NCBI RefSeq assembly: GCF_014649815.1
Contig: NZ_BMTT01000027.1
Location: forward strand, 1-59,511
Length of the DNA stretch: 59,511 nt
Source of the DNA: Streptomyces mutabilis
GTDB lineage: Bacteria > Actinomycetota > Actinomycetes > Streptomycetales > Streptomycetaceae
Direction: 5' to 3'
In this document: piece after piece, positions 8,821-17,799 of the stretch
Layout: each line of letters begins with the position of its first letter
Position numbering within the stretch: position 1 is the first letter of the stretch
Notes under the pieces: generated by a model
Told to the model about the DNA's origin: nothing
Seen by the model: only the letters and a program-made list of their open reading frames with translations
Databases searched by the model: none
Position numbers and translations under genes: made by a program

Positions 8821-9225
8821 ATGTCCCCGTCCATGCTCAACGTCGGACTGGATCCAGCGCTGGTGGACGACGCGCCCTCGTCACGGGCGGCGTTCCCTGA
8901 AATCGACGCCGAGGCGGTCCGGGCCGGAATGGCCGCGGGCCGGGCTCGGCTCGAGGAGCTCGGCCTCAGTGTCGATGTCTGCCTGCTCGACTACGGCCGC
9001 ACGGCCGAGGCGGTCTTTCGCGCCGCGTTGACCGCCAAGGACTACGACATCGTGCTGATCGGCGCCGGCGTCCGGCTGGACCCGGAGCTGACCCCGCTGT
9101 TGGAGGTGCTGGTCAACACCACCCACGAGCTGGCACCCGGCGCGAAGCTCTGCTTCAACGTCAGCCCGACGACGGCTGTCGAAGCCGTCCAGCGGTGGTG
9201 GCCCGAACACAAGCCGCTGGTCTAG
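8821..9225 (+). CDS. Hypothetical protein
   Basis: A 134-residue cytoplasmic protein starting MSPSMLNVGLDPAL, with CACCGGAGG-type ribosome-site sequence just upstream. The second half has alternating strands and helices resembling a Rossmann-like receiver fold: VDVCLLDYGRT, DYDIVLIGAGVRLD, LEVLVNTTHELAPGAKLCF. Receiver phosphorylation residues are not obvious. It precedes the SDR gene by about 50 bases and is divergent from the LuxR gene, so co-regulation is likely. No function is assigned. Confidence 0.6.
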   Translation: MSPSMLNVGLDPALVDDAPSSRAAFPEIDAEAVRAGMAAGRARLEELGLSVDVCLLDYGRTAEAVFRAALTAKDYDIVLIGAGVRLDPELTPLLEVLVNTTHELAPGAKLCFNVSPTTAVEAVQRWWPEHKPLV

Positions 9226-9278
9226 GCGCTCCATAGCACTCAAGAGACGATTCGATGAACGGGAGGCGGTCTTCCGCC

Positions 9279-10052
9279 ATGTCTGCAAGAGCACTCGAGG
9301 ACAAGGTCGCACTGGTCACCGGCGGCAGCCGGGGCATCGGCCGGGCGATCGCGGAGCGGCTCGCCCAGGACGGCGCCGCCGTCGGCGTCACCTACGCCCG
9401 CGACGAGACGGCGGCGGGCGAGACCGTCGAAAACATCCGCAAGAACGGAGGTCGGGCCTTCGCATTCCAGGCGGGGCTGGGCGAACGCGGCGACGCGGCC
9501 CGCCTCTGGGCCGCCTTCGACGCCGCGGGCACGGAGCACGTGCCCGACGGGAAGCTCGACATCATCGTCAACAACGTCGGCATCGGGGATTTCGCATCCC
9601 TGGAGTCGTTGACCGAGGACGCCTTCGACAAGGTCTTCGCCGTGAACGTGCGTGCACCGTTCTTCGTCACGCAGCAAGGACTGCCGCGCCTGCGCGACGG
9701 GGGCCGGATCATCAACATCTCCAGCTCCGTGGCCCGCCTGGCCACGCCGGGAATGATCGCCTACGGCGCCACCAAGGGAGCCCTGGACAACTTCAGTCTC
9801 GCCCTCTCCAAGGAGCTGGGCCCCCGGGGCATCACGGTCAACTCGGTGGCCCCCGGAACCGTCCTCACCGATGCCAGCGCGGCCACCCTGCTGGGCGATC
9901 CGCATGCCGAGGCGCAAGCGGCGTCTCTTGCCGCCCTCGGCCGGATCGGGCGGCCGGAAGACATGGCCGACATCGTGGCCTTCCTCGCCTCCGACGACGC
10001 ACGCTGGGTAACCGGCCAGGTCATCGACGCAACGGGAGGCATGGCCCTCTGA
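9279..10052 (+). CDS. SDR-family oxidoreductase (3-oxoacyl-ACP-reductase-like)
   Basis: A 257-residue classical short-chain dehydrogenase. It has the TGGSRGIG cofactor motif at residues 14-21, NNVG, NISSS (catalytic Ser) and YGATK (Tyr-x-x-x-Lys), and ends in DATGGMAL. The basic residue after TYARDE suggests NADP(H). The start MSARALEDK at 9279 is preferred; ATG 9255 would add eight residues. The substrate is unknown. It follows the small hypothetical gene and probably belongs to its operon. The 3' side is scarred by an IS5 remnant immediately after the stop. Confidence 0.85.
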   Translation: MSARALEDKVALVTGGSRGIGRAIAERLAQDGAAVGVTYARDETAAGETVENIRKNGGRAFAFQAGLGERGDAARLWAAFDAAGTEHVPDGKLDIIVNNVGIGDFASLESLTEDAFDKVFAVNVRAPFFVTQQGLPRLRDGGRIINISSSVARLATPGMIAYGATKGALDNFSLALSKELGPRGITVNSVAPGTVLTDASAATLLGDPHAEAQAASLAALGRIGRPEDMADIVAFLASDDARWVTGQVIDATGGMAL

Positions 10053-10061
10053 CGTGCTAAG

Positions 10062-10234
10062 GAGAGGAACACCGTCAAACGGCTGATCAACAAGATGAAG
10101 GCCTGGCGTGGCATCGCCACCCGGTACGACCCGGTACGACCCGGTACGACAAGTCTCCCGACAGCTACCTCGCCGGCCTCCACCTACGCGCCTCGATGAT
10201 CTGGCTCAAGGACCTCACCCGAGCCACCCATTGA
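10062..10234 (+). pseudogene. 3' remnant of an IS5-family transposase, broken by a triplicated 10-mer
   Basis: In pieces this reads ERNTVKRLINKMKAWRGIAT, then KSPDSYLAGLHLRASMIWLK, then DLTRATH stop. This is the C-terminal end of an IS5-type DDE transposase. Between RYD and KSPD the 10-mer CCGGTACGAC is present three times instead of once, a 20-base gain that shifts the frame. The rest of the gene is absent. An intact IS5-type element begins 24 bases downstream, so a related element was present here earlier. Confidence 0.75.
10121..10150. repeat. Tandem 10-bp repeat, three copies
   Basis: CCGGTACGAC occurs exactly three times head to tail inside the IS5 transposase remnant. The unrepeated coding sequence would need one copy (ATRYDKSP), so two copies were gained, probably by replication slippage. 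Confidence 0.9.
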
Positions 10235-10257
10235 TCGGAACTCAATACGATCCCTAG

Positions 10258-11186
10258 GCACTGTCTGATAATTGATCTTGTGGTGGGTCGGGGTGAGTTG
10301 ACGGATGCGGCATGGGAGCGGATAGCGCCCCTGCTGCCTGGTGTTGACGGTCGTGGTCGTCCTTGGCGGGATCACCGGCAGGTGATCAACGGGGTGTTGT
10401 GGCGGTTGCGGACCGGTGCTCCGTGGCGTGACCTGCCGGAACGCTACGGGCCGTGGCAGACGGTCTATGAACGGTTCGCCCGCTGGGAGGCGGACGGAAC
10501 CTGGGCTCGCCTGCTTGAGCAGGCCCAGGTTCGCGACGACTCCGTCGGAGCCGTGGAGTGGACCGTGTCGGTCGACTCCACGATCAGCCGGGCCTATCAG
10601 CACGCCGCCGGTGCCCGCAAAAAGGGGCGGCGGCGGGGGACGAACTGGAAGATCCGGCACGCCCGTCGGCTGGCCAGGCGCTGGGCCGGTCCCGAGGCGG
10701 GCTGACCACCAAGCTCCACCTCGCCTGCGACGGCCGGGGCCTGCCCCTGGCTGTCGTCGTCACGCCAGGCAACGTCAACGACTCCACCGTCTTCGACACG
10801 GTCATGGACGAGCTGAGGGTGCCCCGGACCGGCGCCGGGCGCCCCCGCCTCAGGCCCGATGCGGTCGTCGCGGACAAGGCGTACTCGTCCCGGGCGATCC
10901 GCCAGTCCCTGCGACGCAGAGGCATCCGGGCAGTGATCCCTGAGCGGGCGGACCAGAAGGCCAACCGTCTGCGGCGAGGGAAGGCCGGCGGCAGACCCCC
11001 GGCCTTCGACCGCGAGCTTTACAAGGCCCGCAACGTGGTCGAACGCTGCTTCAACCGCCTCAAGCAGTTTCGCGCGATCGCCACCCGCTTCGACAAACTC
11101 GCCACCCGCTACACGGCCGGAGTCCACCTCGCCGCACTCATCCTCTGGCTCCGCGAACCCAACCAAGATCCTTTGTCAGACAGGAC
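10258..11186 (+). mobile_element. IS5-family insertion sequence flanked by CTAG
   Basis: A 929-bp element. The left end is GCACTGTCTGA..., and the reverse complement of the right end is GTCCTGTCTGA...; both continue into imperfect inverted repeats with GATCTTG about 25 bases in. CTAG flanks both sides (10254-10257 and 11187-11190), consistent with a CTAG target duplication. It has one transposase in two overlapping frames, the usual plan of this group. Confidence 0.8.
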
Positions 11187-11190
11187 CTAG
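10280..11190 (+). CDS. IS5-family transposase (two frames, likely -1 programmed frameshift)
   Basis: Frame A (10280-10705) encodes the N-terminal DUF4096-type part (LTDAAWERIAPLLPG, VEWTVSVDSTISRAYQHAAG, first Asp in SVDST). Frame B encodes GRSRGGLTTKLHLACDGRGL, VVADKAYSS (second Asp) and YKARNVVERCFNRLKQFRAI (Glu). The switch lies at CAAAAAGGGG (10618-10627), a credible -1 slippery run following HAAGARKK. Fused length is about 300 residues. The TAG stop at 11188-11190 is formed by the flanking CTAG rather than by the element itself. Probably functional. Confidence 0.8.
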
Positions 11191-11191
11191 C

Positions 11192-11338
11192 GCCCGGCAC
11201 CGGGCCCTGCCGCTCAGCGGAGACGTCCAGCTTCTCGAGGGGCTGGACACGGGCCGAGCTCAAGGAGCGCTTTCCGTAGCCCCGCTGACTCCGCAGCAGG
11301 TGTACGACGTGATGGGCAGGATCGCCGGTACGCCATAG
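11192..11338 (+). pseudogene. 3' fragment of an unidentified gene cut by the IS5 element
   Basis: An open frame directly abutting the right IS end reads, in pieces, RALPLSGDVQLLEGLDTG, then RAQGALSVAPLTPQQVYDVM, then GRIAGTP stop. The proline-rich APLTPQQVYDVM tail is protein-like, but the family is not recognised. The 5' part was probably removed by insertion or deletion. The remaining 220 bases up to the carboxylesterase stop (11339-11558) show nothing recognisable. Confidence 0.35.
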
Positions 11339-11558
11339 CAGGTGCGGACTTTTCAGGGACGGAATGGACGTCTCACCCCCATCCCTTCAGGCTGCCTGCC
11401 CGTCGCCTCGCGAGCCGGTGCCCGACGGTCCGAGGCGTTGGCCCTGCCGAGGTGGGCGACCGCGCTGGTGCGGGCCCTGCTGGTGCTGACCGCGGGAAGT
11501 CGCCCGCTGACTGACGGATGACCTTGTCGGTGGACCGGCTGGCAGCGCGCGGCGTCGG

Positions 11559-13091
11559 TCAGGCACCGCCTGGTACGGCCTCACGCAAGGTGTTCCACAG
11601 CCTTCGCCGGTCCGCGGCAGGATCCTCGAGCACGACAGATGCAGCACCATCGTCCAGCCGCATGACGGACCGCCGTTCGGCGTAAGCCGGCCAGTGCGGC
11701 AGCCCGCCGCCAGGAGGACGGGCAGCAGTGGGGCGTCCAGTACGGGCGAAGGAGCTCCAGGCTTCCCGTATGCGATCGGATAGTCCTCGGGGAGCGTCGG
11801 GCCCGGCAAGCGGATGGGCAAGATTGCCGAAGACAAAGCCGATCTCCGCCATGTGGCAGGCGCCGAGGGCACCATCAGAAGCGGGCGATGGCCACGCGAA
11901 TTCGTATACGAACGTTTCCGCTCCGTGCGCGGCGCGAGCCTCGGCCGCCCGGAGAGCAGGGATCCGGTAGGCGTAGTCGGTCATGACCCCCGACAGCAGG
12001 TCGCCCGGGGTCGCCCCCGGATACGCGTATGCCTTGCAGGCCTCGACGGGGTCGAGGCCGAAGCCGGCGAGGAAGCCGTGAAGCACCTGGTCCGTGATCC
12101 GCGGGCCGATCCCCAGCGGAACGAGGAAGAGGCGGAACTCGTCACTCGTCGTGCCGGTGAGCAGATCGATGTCCCGGCTCGCCCCGTCGGCAAGCGCATC
12201 GATCGGACGCTGCGGCAGGGTGACTCCGTCCACGACGGGCAGCACCGTAGTGCCGCCGCCGCCCGACTCACCCCACTGTCCGGGATCGGTCGCCTGCGCG
12301 ATCTCCTGGCCCAGGGCAGCGTCGGCGGCGATGAGCCGCTCGAAGGGCACCGCGGCCAGACTCTCGCGTGTCGGCTCCGCGCCGGCAAGGGCGGCCAGCC
12401 GCTCGGTGACGCGTCGGGCGATGTGCTCGGGGTGGCTGTGGTGGCCGGCGCCGCTCTGCGTGATAGCCCGGCGGAACAGGCCCTGAGCCTGCGGCATGGT
12501 CATGAGCGCGGTGATGCTGATAGCGCCGGCGGACTGACCGAAGACGGTGACATTGTCCGGGTCGCCGCCGAAGCCGACGATGTTGTCGCGGACCCATTTT
12601 ATCGCGGCGATCTGGTCAAGAAGACCGAGGTTGGAGGAGCTGTCCGGCAACAGGAGGAAACCCTCCGCGCCGAGGCGGTAGTTCAGCGTGACGCAGACGA
12701 CGCCGTCGGCGGCGAGCCGCGCGCCGTCGTAGGAAGGCAAGGCGCCAGATCCGTTGCGGAACGCGCCGCCGTGGATCCACACCATGACCGGAAGCCGTCC
12801 TCCGGTGCGGCCCGGAGCGGGCGTCCACACGTTGAGGTTCAGGCAGTCCTCATCTGGCGCCACCGCTTCTTCCAGCAGGCCGGTCATCGCCGGGAGGTAG
12901 CCGGGCTGGGGCGCGCTGGGGCCGGGGACGAACGCGTCGCGTACTCCGGTCCATGGCTGCGGCGGCTCGGGAGGCAACAAGCGTCGCGGACCGAACGGCG
13001 GCGCCGCGTAGGGAACGCCCATGAACGCTGCCACTTCCCCCTTCCAGTGTCCGCGAATGCGGCCTGCAGAGGTGGGGACGGTGATGTGCAT
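11559..13091 (-). CDS. Carboxylesterase type B (alpha/beta hydrolase)
   Basis: A 510-residue enzyme of the usual length for type B carboxylesterases and para-nitrobenzyl esterases. It shows AFMGVPYAAPP near the start, EDCLNLNVWTPAP, the oxyanion motif WIHGGAFRNG, the nucleophile elbow VFGQSAGA and a late ACHMAEIGFVFGN with the probable catalytic His. It hydrolyses carboxylic esters, probably in the cytoplasm, as no signal peptide is seen. The start MHITVPTSAG at 13091 fits homologues. It lies downstream of the DinB-like gene on the same strand after a 200-base gap. The substrate is unknown. Confidence 0.9.
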   Translation of the reverse strand: MHITVPTSAGRIRGHWKGEVAAFMGVPYAAPPFGPRRLLPPEPPQPWTGVRDAFVPGPSAPQPGYLPAMTGLLEEAVAPDEDCLNLNVWTPAPGRTGGRLPVMVWIHGGAFRNGSGALPSYDGARLAADGVVCVTLNYRLGAEGFLLLPDSSSNLGLLDQIAAIKWVRDNIVGFGGDPDNVTVFGQSAGAISITALMTMPQAQGLFRRAITQSGAGHHSHPEHIARRVTERLAALAGAEPTRESLAAVPFERLIAADAALGQEIAQATDPGQWGESGGGGTTVLPVVDGVTLPQRPIDALADGASRDIDLLTGTTSDEFRLFLVPLGIGPRITDQVLHGFLAGFGLDPVEACKAYAYPGATPGDLLSGVMTDYAYRIPALRAAEARAAHGAETFVYEFAWPSPASDGALGACHMAEIGFVFGNLAHPLAGPDAPRGLSDRIREAWSSFARTGRPTAARPPGGGLPHWPAYAERRSVMRLDDGAASVVLEDPAADRRRLWNTLREAVPGGA

Positions 13092-13291
13092 GGAGCCTCT
13101 CCGCGTGGTGCTCGTACCCGACCATGCTCACCTGCCTCCGAACGGCAGAACAACTCAATTGTCGAGCGGCGGTTCACAGTCGGCAGCAATCAGCGGGCCC
13201 GCCCACGGCCAGTTCACCAGACAGCCGAGCGGGGCTGAGGTCGTCAGTCCGCACAGCGTGTGCCTCTGTGCGACCCTTCTCCTTGGGCGGG

Positions 13292-13945
13292 TCACTGCCG
13301 CCTGCGAGGGGCGCCGTACCAGCGCCAGGTCGTGCGCCGGGGCCGCTCAGGGCTGCCGATGCGTCCGGTGGCCCACAGCAGGGTTGACGAGGCGTCGTCG
13401 ATAATGGGCACCTCAGGAAACAGCCGGACGAGGGCCCGGCGGCTCAGGTCCTCCGTCGGCTTCCCGTCACGTTGGGCCCCCTGGGCGATGTCGTAGGTGT
13501 GGACGAGTGTTTCGACGACTCCCATCGCCGCGAAGCCCTCCGGGTCGGAGGCGCCGAAGACGTGCGGGGCCAGCACCGTGGGGGCAGTGCTGTCCACCAT
13601 CGCAGCGAGCACGCCGCCGCACGCCTCGACGACGGTCAGGAGCCCCTCGGCCCCCGCCGCCGCGTCCCCGAATATGACGTTGACGGGCCCGTCGGCGCGG
13701 TCGCTGGACAGGCGCAGGGGCACGCGCCGGACGTCCATGGGATGTCCGAGCCCGAAGCGCAGCGCGTAGGTGAGCAGATCGTCCGCGAGATGCTCCAGGG
13801 TTTCCCAGCACGTCCAGTCCAGGTCACCGGCTGGAGCACTCCATCGGGAGGGGGGAACATCGGACAGGACCGCGACGCAGTGAGCGACGGCCTCGCGCAC
13901 GTGCTTTCCGCTCACCAGCGCATCAGTTACTTCGGAATGTGACAT
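13292..13945 (-). CDS. DinB/maleylpyruvate isomerase-like protein
   Basis: A 217-residue protein of the actinobacterial mycothiol-dependent or DinB-like four-helix family. Clues are an N-terminal helix with VAHCVAVLSDVPPSRWSAPA, the DWTCWETLEHLADDLLTYAL block with the metal-binding-type His, and VETLVHTYDIAQG. Such enzymes use a divalent metal with mycothiol for isomerisation or conjugation; the actual reaction here is not known. It starts at 13945 (MSHSEVTDAL) and is divergent from the GNAT gene with about 105 bases between. Confidence 0.65.
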   Translation of the reverse strand: MSHSEVTDALVSGKHVREAVAHCVAVLSDVPPSRWSAPAGDLDWTCWETLEHLADDLLTYALRFGLGHPMDVRRVPLRLSSDRADGPVNVIFGDAAAGAEGLLTVVEACGGVLAAMVDSTAPTVLAPHVFGASDPEGFAAMGVVETLVHTYDIAQGAQRDGKPTEDLSRRALVRLFPEVPIIDDASSTLLWATGRIGSPERPRRTTWRWYGAPRRRQ

Positions 13946-14051
13946 TCAGGCAGGCTACCGGGCACGGTGCCAAGCGGCAGGCTGCAGGACCCGCTGATCC
14001 GGCTCGACCGCTCACCGGCCACTCTGCGCAGTCGTCTTGGACAATGAACAC

Positions 14052-14558
14052 ATGGACATTCGATCCCCGCGTGTGAACGAGTTGCCTGTTCTGCAGGACA
14101 TCGAGAGGGCAGCGGGTCAGCGCTTCCGCGACATCGGTATGCGGGAGATCGCCGACGACGATCCGCTCCCCCTCGGCGAACTCGTCCGGTACCAGCAGAG
14201 CGGGCTGGCCTGGGTGGCGGTCGATGCGGCCGACGTCCCGATTGCCTATCTGATCGCCGATCGTGTCGACGGCGGCATCCATGTTGAGCAGGTTTCGGTG
14301 CTCCCCGACAGCGCGCGCCGCGGGGTCGGCAAATCTCTTCTGGACCACCTGGCCGATCACGCTCAGAGTGAGCAGGCACTCGCCCTGACCCTCACCACCT
14401 TCAGCGAGGTGCCGTGGAACGCCCCTTACTACTCGCGTTGTGGCTTCCGGGTCCTGGCCGACAGCATGCTGACACCTGGCCTGCGGAAGATCCGCGAGCG
14501 TGAGGCGGCAGACGGTCTGGACCGCTGGCCGCGCGTGTGCATGCGGCGGCAGCTGTGA
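14052..14558 (+). CDS. GNAT-family N-acetyltransferase
   Basis: A 168-residue single-domain acetyltransferase. The acetyl-CoA binding motif A is visible as VEQVSVLPDSARRGVGKSLL, followed by ALTLTTFSEVPWNAPYYSRC and GFRVL, the standard C-terminal GNAT strand-helix pattern. ATG 14052 is preferred; an in-frame TTG at 14037 would add five residues. The acceptor substrate is unknown. It is divergent from the DinB-like gene. Confidence 0.85.
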   Translation: MDIRSPRVNELPVLQDIERAAGQRFRDIGMREIADDDPLPLGELVRYQQSGLAWVAVDAADVPIAYLIADRVDGGIHVEQVSVLPDSARRGVGKSLLDHLADHAQSEQALALTLTTFSEVPWNAPYYSRCGFRVLADSMLTPGLRKIREREAADGLDRWPRVCMRRQL

Positions 14559-15055
14559 CGCGGCTCGCTGCCGTGGCGAGCAGCGTCTCAGATCCTCAGC
14601 TTGTGGTCGCATGCCGCGCTCAAGAGGGAGGACCAGGCTCCGCAGCGCGCGCATGGTCCAGTTGGGATCTGAGCGTAACGCCCGCTTTCGATGCCCGACG
14701 ACACGAAACGGTGCCGGCACCGCCGCCTGCGACGGTGGTCGCAGGCGGCGGTCCGGTCGGAACATGTGGGTACTGGGGTGAACGGTCGGCGGGGGCTGCC
14801 GCTCTACTTGCGCACTGCAGGCGCGAAACGTCGGCCTTCGCCCGTGCCCCGCACTACGGGGCTGTTCCCGCCTCGCTCAACTCTCGTAGGCGAGGAGGAG
14901 GTCCGCCCTCGTCGGGGTTCCGACTTCGGGCACAGGAGGCAGTGGGGCGCCGGAAGCGGCGGCCATGCGTGGACGAGGGTGCCGTCCACGGAATGCAGAA
15001 CCGACAGGCATCATCGCGGGGGTGGGCGGTGAGCGGGCGGCACGGTGGGAGAGCA
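14559..15055. other. Non-coding stretch, about 500 bases
   Basis: No protein-like frame, RNA gene or clear repeat is recognised. Several local inverted repeats occur (for example CCGCCTGCGAC...GTCGCAGGCGG near 14730-14750, a strong hairpin that could terminate transcription). The segment lies between the GNAT gene and a transposase fragment and is probably eroded IS-rich DNA. Confidence 0.5.
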
Positions 15056-15190
15056 GTGCTCAAGGTCGGTGCGCACGTCCGCTTTTGCGACCGCACCTGG
15101 CAGGTCGTGGCCATGACCGGGCAGCAGGTTGACCTGGCCGGTGAGACCGCGGAGGACGAGACCGTGCTGACCTTCGAAAAGTCGTCGGCA
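15056..15190 (+). pseudogene. 5' fragment of an integrase or transposase-type gene
   Basis: GTG 15056 with GGGAGAG just upstream opens VLKVGAHVRFCDRTWQVVAM, then TGQQVDLAGETAEDETVL. This resembles the small N-terminal beta domain found before the catalytic core in actinobacterial Mu/IS481-like integrases. The similarity stops at about 15190, where the 3' end of the enolase-family gene begins on the other strand. Only about 45 residues remain. Identification is tentative. Confidence 0.4.
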
Positions 15191-15193
15191 GGC

Positions 15194-16308
15194 TCACTCC
15201 TTCGGGTCCGCGGATGCGGGCCGCGTGCCGTACTTCTCGACTGCTTCCGGGTCGAGGGACACTCCGAGTCCGGGGTCGGAGGGGATGTCGAGGTATCCGT
15301 CGGCGTCGAGTCGCCACTCTCCCGCGACCAGGTCTTCGACATAGGCCGACCCGGTCTTGTACTCGACGGGGTCGGTGGACGCGAGTGCGGACGAGAGCTG
15401 CAGATCGGCGGCGAGACCGATAGCCGTGTTCCATCCGTGCGGAATCAGGCGGATGCCGAGGTCCTGGGCCTCCCAGCCGATTCGGCGCGACTCGCTCAGA
15501 CCGCCGCCCTTCGTGGTGTCGGGCTGAACTATGTCGAAGGCGCGGCGTCGCAGGTACGGGGCGAAGCTCTGCCTGCGGGTGAGTACCTCGCCCCCGCTGA
15601 TGGGGACGGGTGAACCCGCGCGCAGCTCTGCGAAACCTCCGAGGTCGTCCGGTGCGAGGGCCTCCTCGAACCAGGCGATGTCGTAGTCGGCGAGCATCCG
15701 CGCGGTTCGCTTCGCCCATGCCAGACCACCGGGGAAGAAGCCTTCGGAGCCGCCGGCGTCGACGGCGAGCAACCGGTCGCCTATCGCGGCGCGGGCGGTG
15801 GCGACGGTGTGTTCGTCGGTGGCGGCGTCCACCCGTCCGAATTTCCACCAGCCGATCTTGAACGCGGTGAATCCCTGCTCCACGAGTTGGGTGAGGTTGT
15901 CCGTCATGGGGCCGGCGTCGTCCATGAGTACCGACGCGTAGGGGCGCACCCGGGTGCGGTGGCGCCCGCCGAGCAGTCGGCCGACCGGCTGCCCGAGCGC
16001 CTGGCCGGCGATGTCCCACAGGGCGATGTCGATGGCGCTCGTCGCGTGGGTGAGCGCGCCGCCCGGCCCATCCAGAACGCGGTCTGGTGCAGCGTTTCCG
16101 TGATCCGCTCGACTTCCACCGGGTCCTGTCCGACGAGGTGCGGGAGCAGGAGGTCGAGCGCTCCCCGGACGAGGTTCTCGGTGGTGAACGCGCTTCCGAT
16201 ACCTGTGATGCCTTCGTCGGTGTGGACGGCTATGAGCGTGTGCACGACATCGTTCGGGCCCGGAAGCACCGGGTCGGTTGTACACGCCTCGGGCAAGGTT
16301 GTCATCAA
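15194..16308 (-). pseudogene. Mandelate racemase/muconate lactonizing enzyme family protein, frameshifted
   Basis: The first frame starts at 16308 (MMTTLPEACTTDP) and contains AVHTDEGITGIGSAFTTENL and the lid and entry region to FWMGR. The rest is one frame away: ALTHATSAIDIALWDIAGQA, TAFKIGWWKFGR, LLAVDAGGS (metal Asp), AWFEEALAPDD (metal Glu), ISGGEVLTRR, VQPDTTKGGGLSE and PHGWNTAIG. A missing G near 16065 explains the break (WMGR-GGALTHAT). Repaired length is about 370 residues, slightly short at the N-terminus. Enolase-superfamily acid-sugar dehydratase or racemase activity is expected; the substrate is unclear. Confidence 0.75.
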
Positions 16309-16580
16309 GGTGACATGAGAAGTACCGGCCGTCCGACGCTATCGGCCGTCCACTGCGGACTGACGAGAACCCGTGGGGCAGCGCATCATCGACTGAGAAG
16401 CCGTATATCAACCGATCATGGAACGTGCGGGCCGAACGGGTTTCTCGCCGGGGTGCTCTTCCCGTTGTGCGCGCATGAAGACAGGGCCTCTAGGTAGCTC
16501 GGGGATGCGAATCCCAACCGAGCAGTGCCGGGAGGCCCTGGTGTCGTTGTTGTACGCGTCCGAGCCCGTCCAGTTCGGGG
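16309..16580. other. Intergenic IS-boundary sequence
   Basis: No gene is recognised. A hairpin near 16499-16523 (CTCGG GGAT...ATCC...CCGAG) sits between the enolase-family gene and the IstB remnant. It may be an insertion-sequence end, but no partner repeat was found. Confidence 0.35.
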
Positions 16581-17084
16581 TCAGGAGACGCGTGCGTTGA
16601 CCCCCTTGCGCATGGCGTCGGCCTGGTTCTGGTGGCCGCGGAGTCGGTAGGAGGGTCCGTCGATGCCGGCGACGGCCGCCCGGTGCAGGAGCCGGTCGAG
16701 CATGGCGGCGGCGACGGTGGCGTCGCCGAAGGTGCCGGCCCAGTCGGCGATCCCGACATGGGTCGTCAGGATCGTGCTGGACTTGAGATACCTCTGGTTG
16801 ATCACCTGGAACAGGGCTGAGGCGCCGTCTTCGGGCAGCGGCAGGTAGCCGAGCTCGTCGATGATCGCAAGCTTCGGGCCTGCGAAGAAGCGCATGCAGG
16901 TTTTCCAGCGGCCTTCGAGGGCGGCCTCGTGGCACTTGGCTGCGAGTTCGGCGGCGGTGGTGAAGTGGACGCGGTGGCCGGCGTCAACGGCCGCTCGTCC
17001 GAGGACGACGGACAGCATGGTTCTGTCCACGCCGGGAGGGCCGACGAACAGTCCTTGCTGCGGCACCCAGTTATTTGACCGGAC
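16581..17084 (-). pseudogene. IstB-like ATPase of an IS21-family element, truncated
   Basis: About 165 residues of the AAA+ transposition helper remain. They include LFVGPPGVDRTMLSVVLGRA (Walker A, with GK replaced by DR), LAIIDELGYLPLPEDGASAL (Walker B and the IstB signature), INQRYLKSSTILTTHVG and WAGTFGDATVAAAMLDRLLH. The N-terminus is cut at the junction near 17085, and no istA transposase remains. The GKT-to-DRT change would abolish ATP binding. It is a dead IS21 relic next to the tetR gene. Confidence 0.8.
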
Positions 17085-17099
17085 GTTCTGAATAGGCTT

Positions 17100-17696
17100 A
17101 TGGTTCTCGACGTGGCCAGGACCAAGGAATTCGATCCGGACGCCGCGCTGCAGTCGGCCCTCGAGCTGTTCTGGCGGCGCGGCTACGAAGCGACGTCGGT
17201 GGCGGACCTCGTCGAGCACCTCGGCATCGGCCGCGCCAGCATCTACGCGACCTTCGGCAGCAAGCACGAGTTGTACCTGAAGGCCATGGACCGGTACGTC
17301 GAATCGCGCGACCCGCTTCTTCTCGCGGAGCTGTCCCAGCCGGGTCCCGCACTCCCCGCGGTGCGGGCCGTGGTGCGCCGCTTCGCCGCGGAGGCCGCCT
17401 CCCCGAAAGGGCGGCTGAACGGCTGCTTCGTCACCAACACCGCGGCCGAACTGGCCCCGCACGACACCGCGGCGGCCCGCCGGGTCGAGATGAGCTGGGA
17501 GCACGTCGAAACCCTGCTGCACTCCTCGCTCGTACGGGCCCGGGCCCAGGGCGAGCTTCCCGAGGACCGCGATCCGCGTGCGCTGGCCCGCATGCTGCTC
17601 GTCCTGCTGCAAGGCGTACGGATCGTCGGCAAGGCGTCGGACGATCCCGCCCGGGTGCGGGACGCGGCCGAGCAGGCGCTGGCCCTGCTGGACTGA
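17100..17696 (+). CDS. TetR-family transcriptional regulator
   Basis: A 198-residue repressor. The N-terminal helix-turn-helix reads FDPDAALQSALELFWRRGYE, then ATSVADLVEHLGIGRASIYA, then TFGSKHELYLKAM, a classic TetR DNA-binding domain. The C-terminal helices would bind an inducer. GTG 17112 (VARTKEFD) is an alternative start. About 100 bases downstream lie an MFS pump and then an SDR gene on the same strand, so it most likely represses its own efflux cassette. The effector is unknown. Confidence 0.88.
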   Translation: MVLDVARTKEFDPDAALQSALELFWRRGYEATSVADLVEHLGIGRASIYATFGSKHELYLKAMDRYVESRDPLLLAELSQPGPALPAVRAVVRRFAAEAASPKGRLNGCFVTNTAAELAPHDTAAARRVEMSWEHVETLLHSSLVRARAQGELPEDRDPRALARMLLVLLQGVRIVGKASDDPARVRDAAEQALALLD

Positions 17697-17771
17697 ATCA
17701 CACCTACCGTCAGTCACCGGGCTCCCTTTCGTGTGTCCGCGTGCCCGCGTGTCAGTGCACCCAAATAATGA

Positions 17772-17781
17772 ACCGATCGGT
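17772..17781. promoter_or_regulatory. Candidate TetR operator upstream of the MFS gene
   Basis: ACCGATCGGT is a perfect 10-bp palindrome centred 23 bases before the MFS start codon, in the short gap after the tetR gene. Position and symmetry fit a TetR operator, but no second copy was found upstream of tetR itself. Confidence 0.45.
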
Positions 17782-17799
17782 CAAAGATCTGGGGGCTGC

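Noticed and set aside
16499-16523. Hairpin GGGATGCGAATCCC flanked by CTCGG/CCGAG, resembling a tRNA T-arm
   Set aside because: No anticodon arm, D-arm or matching 5' acceptor strand is found upstream. It is more likely an IS end or chance palindrome.
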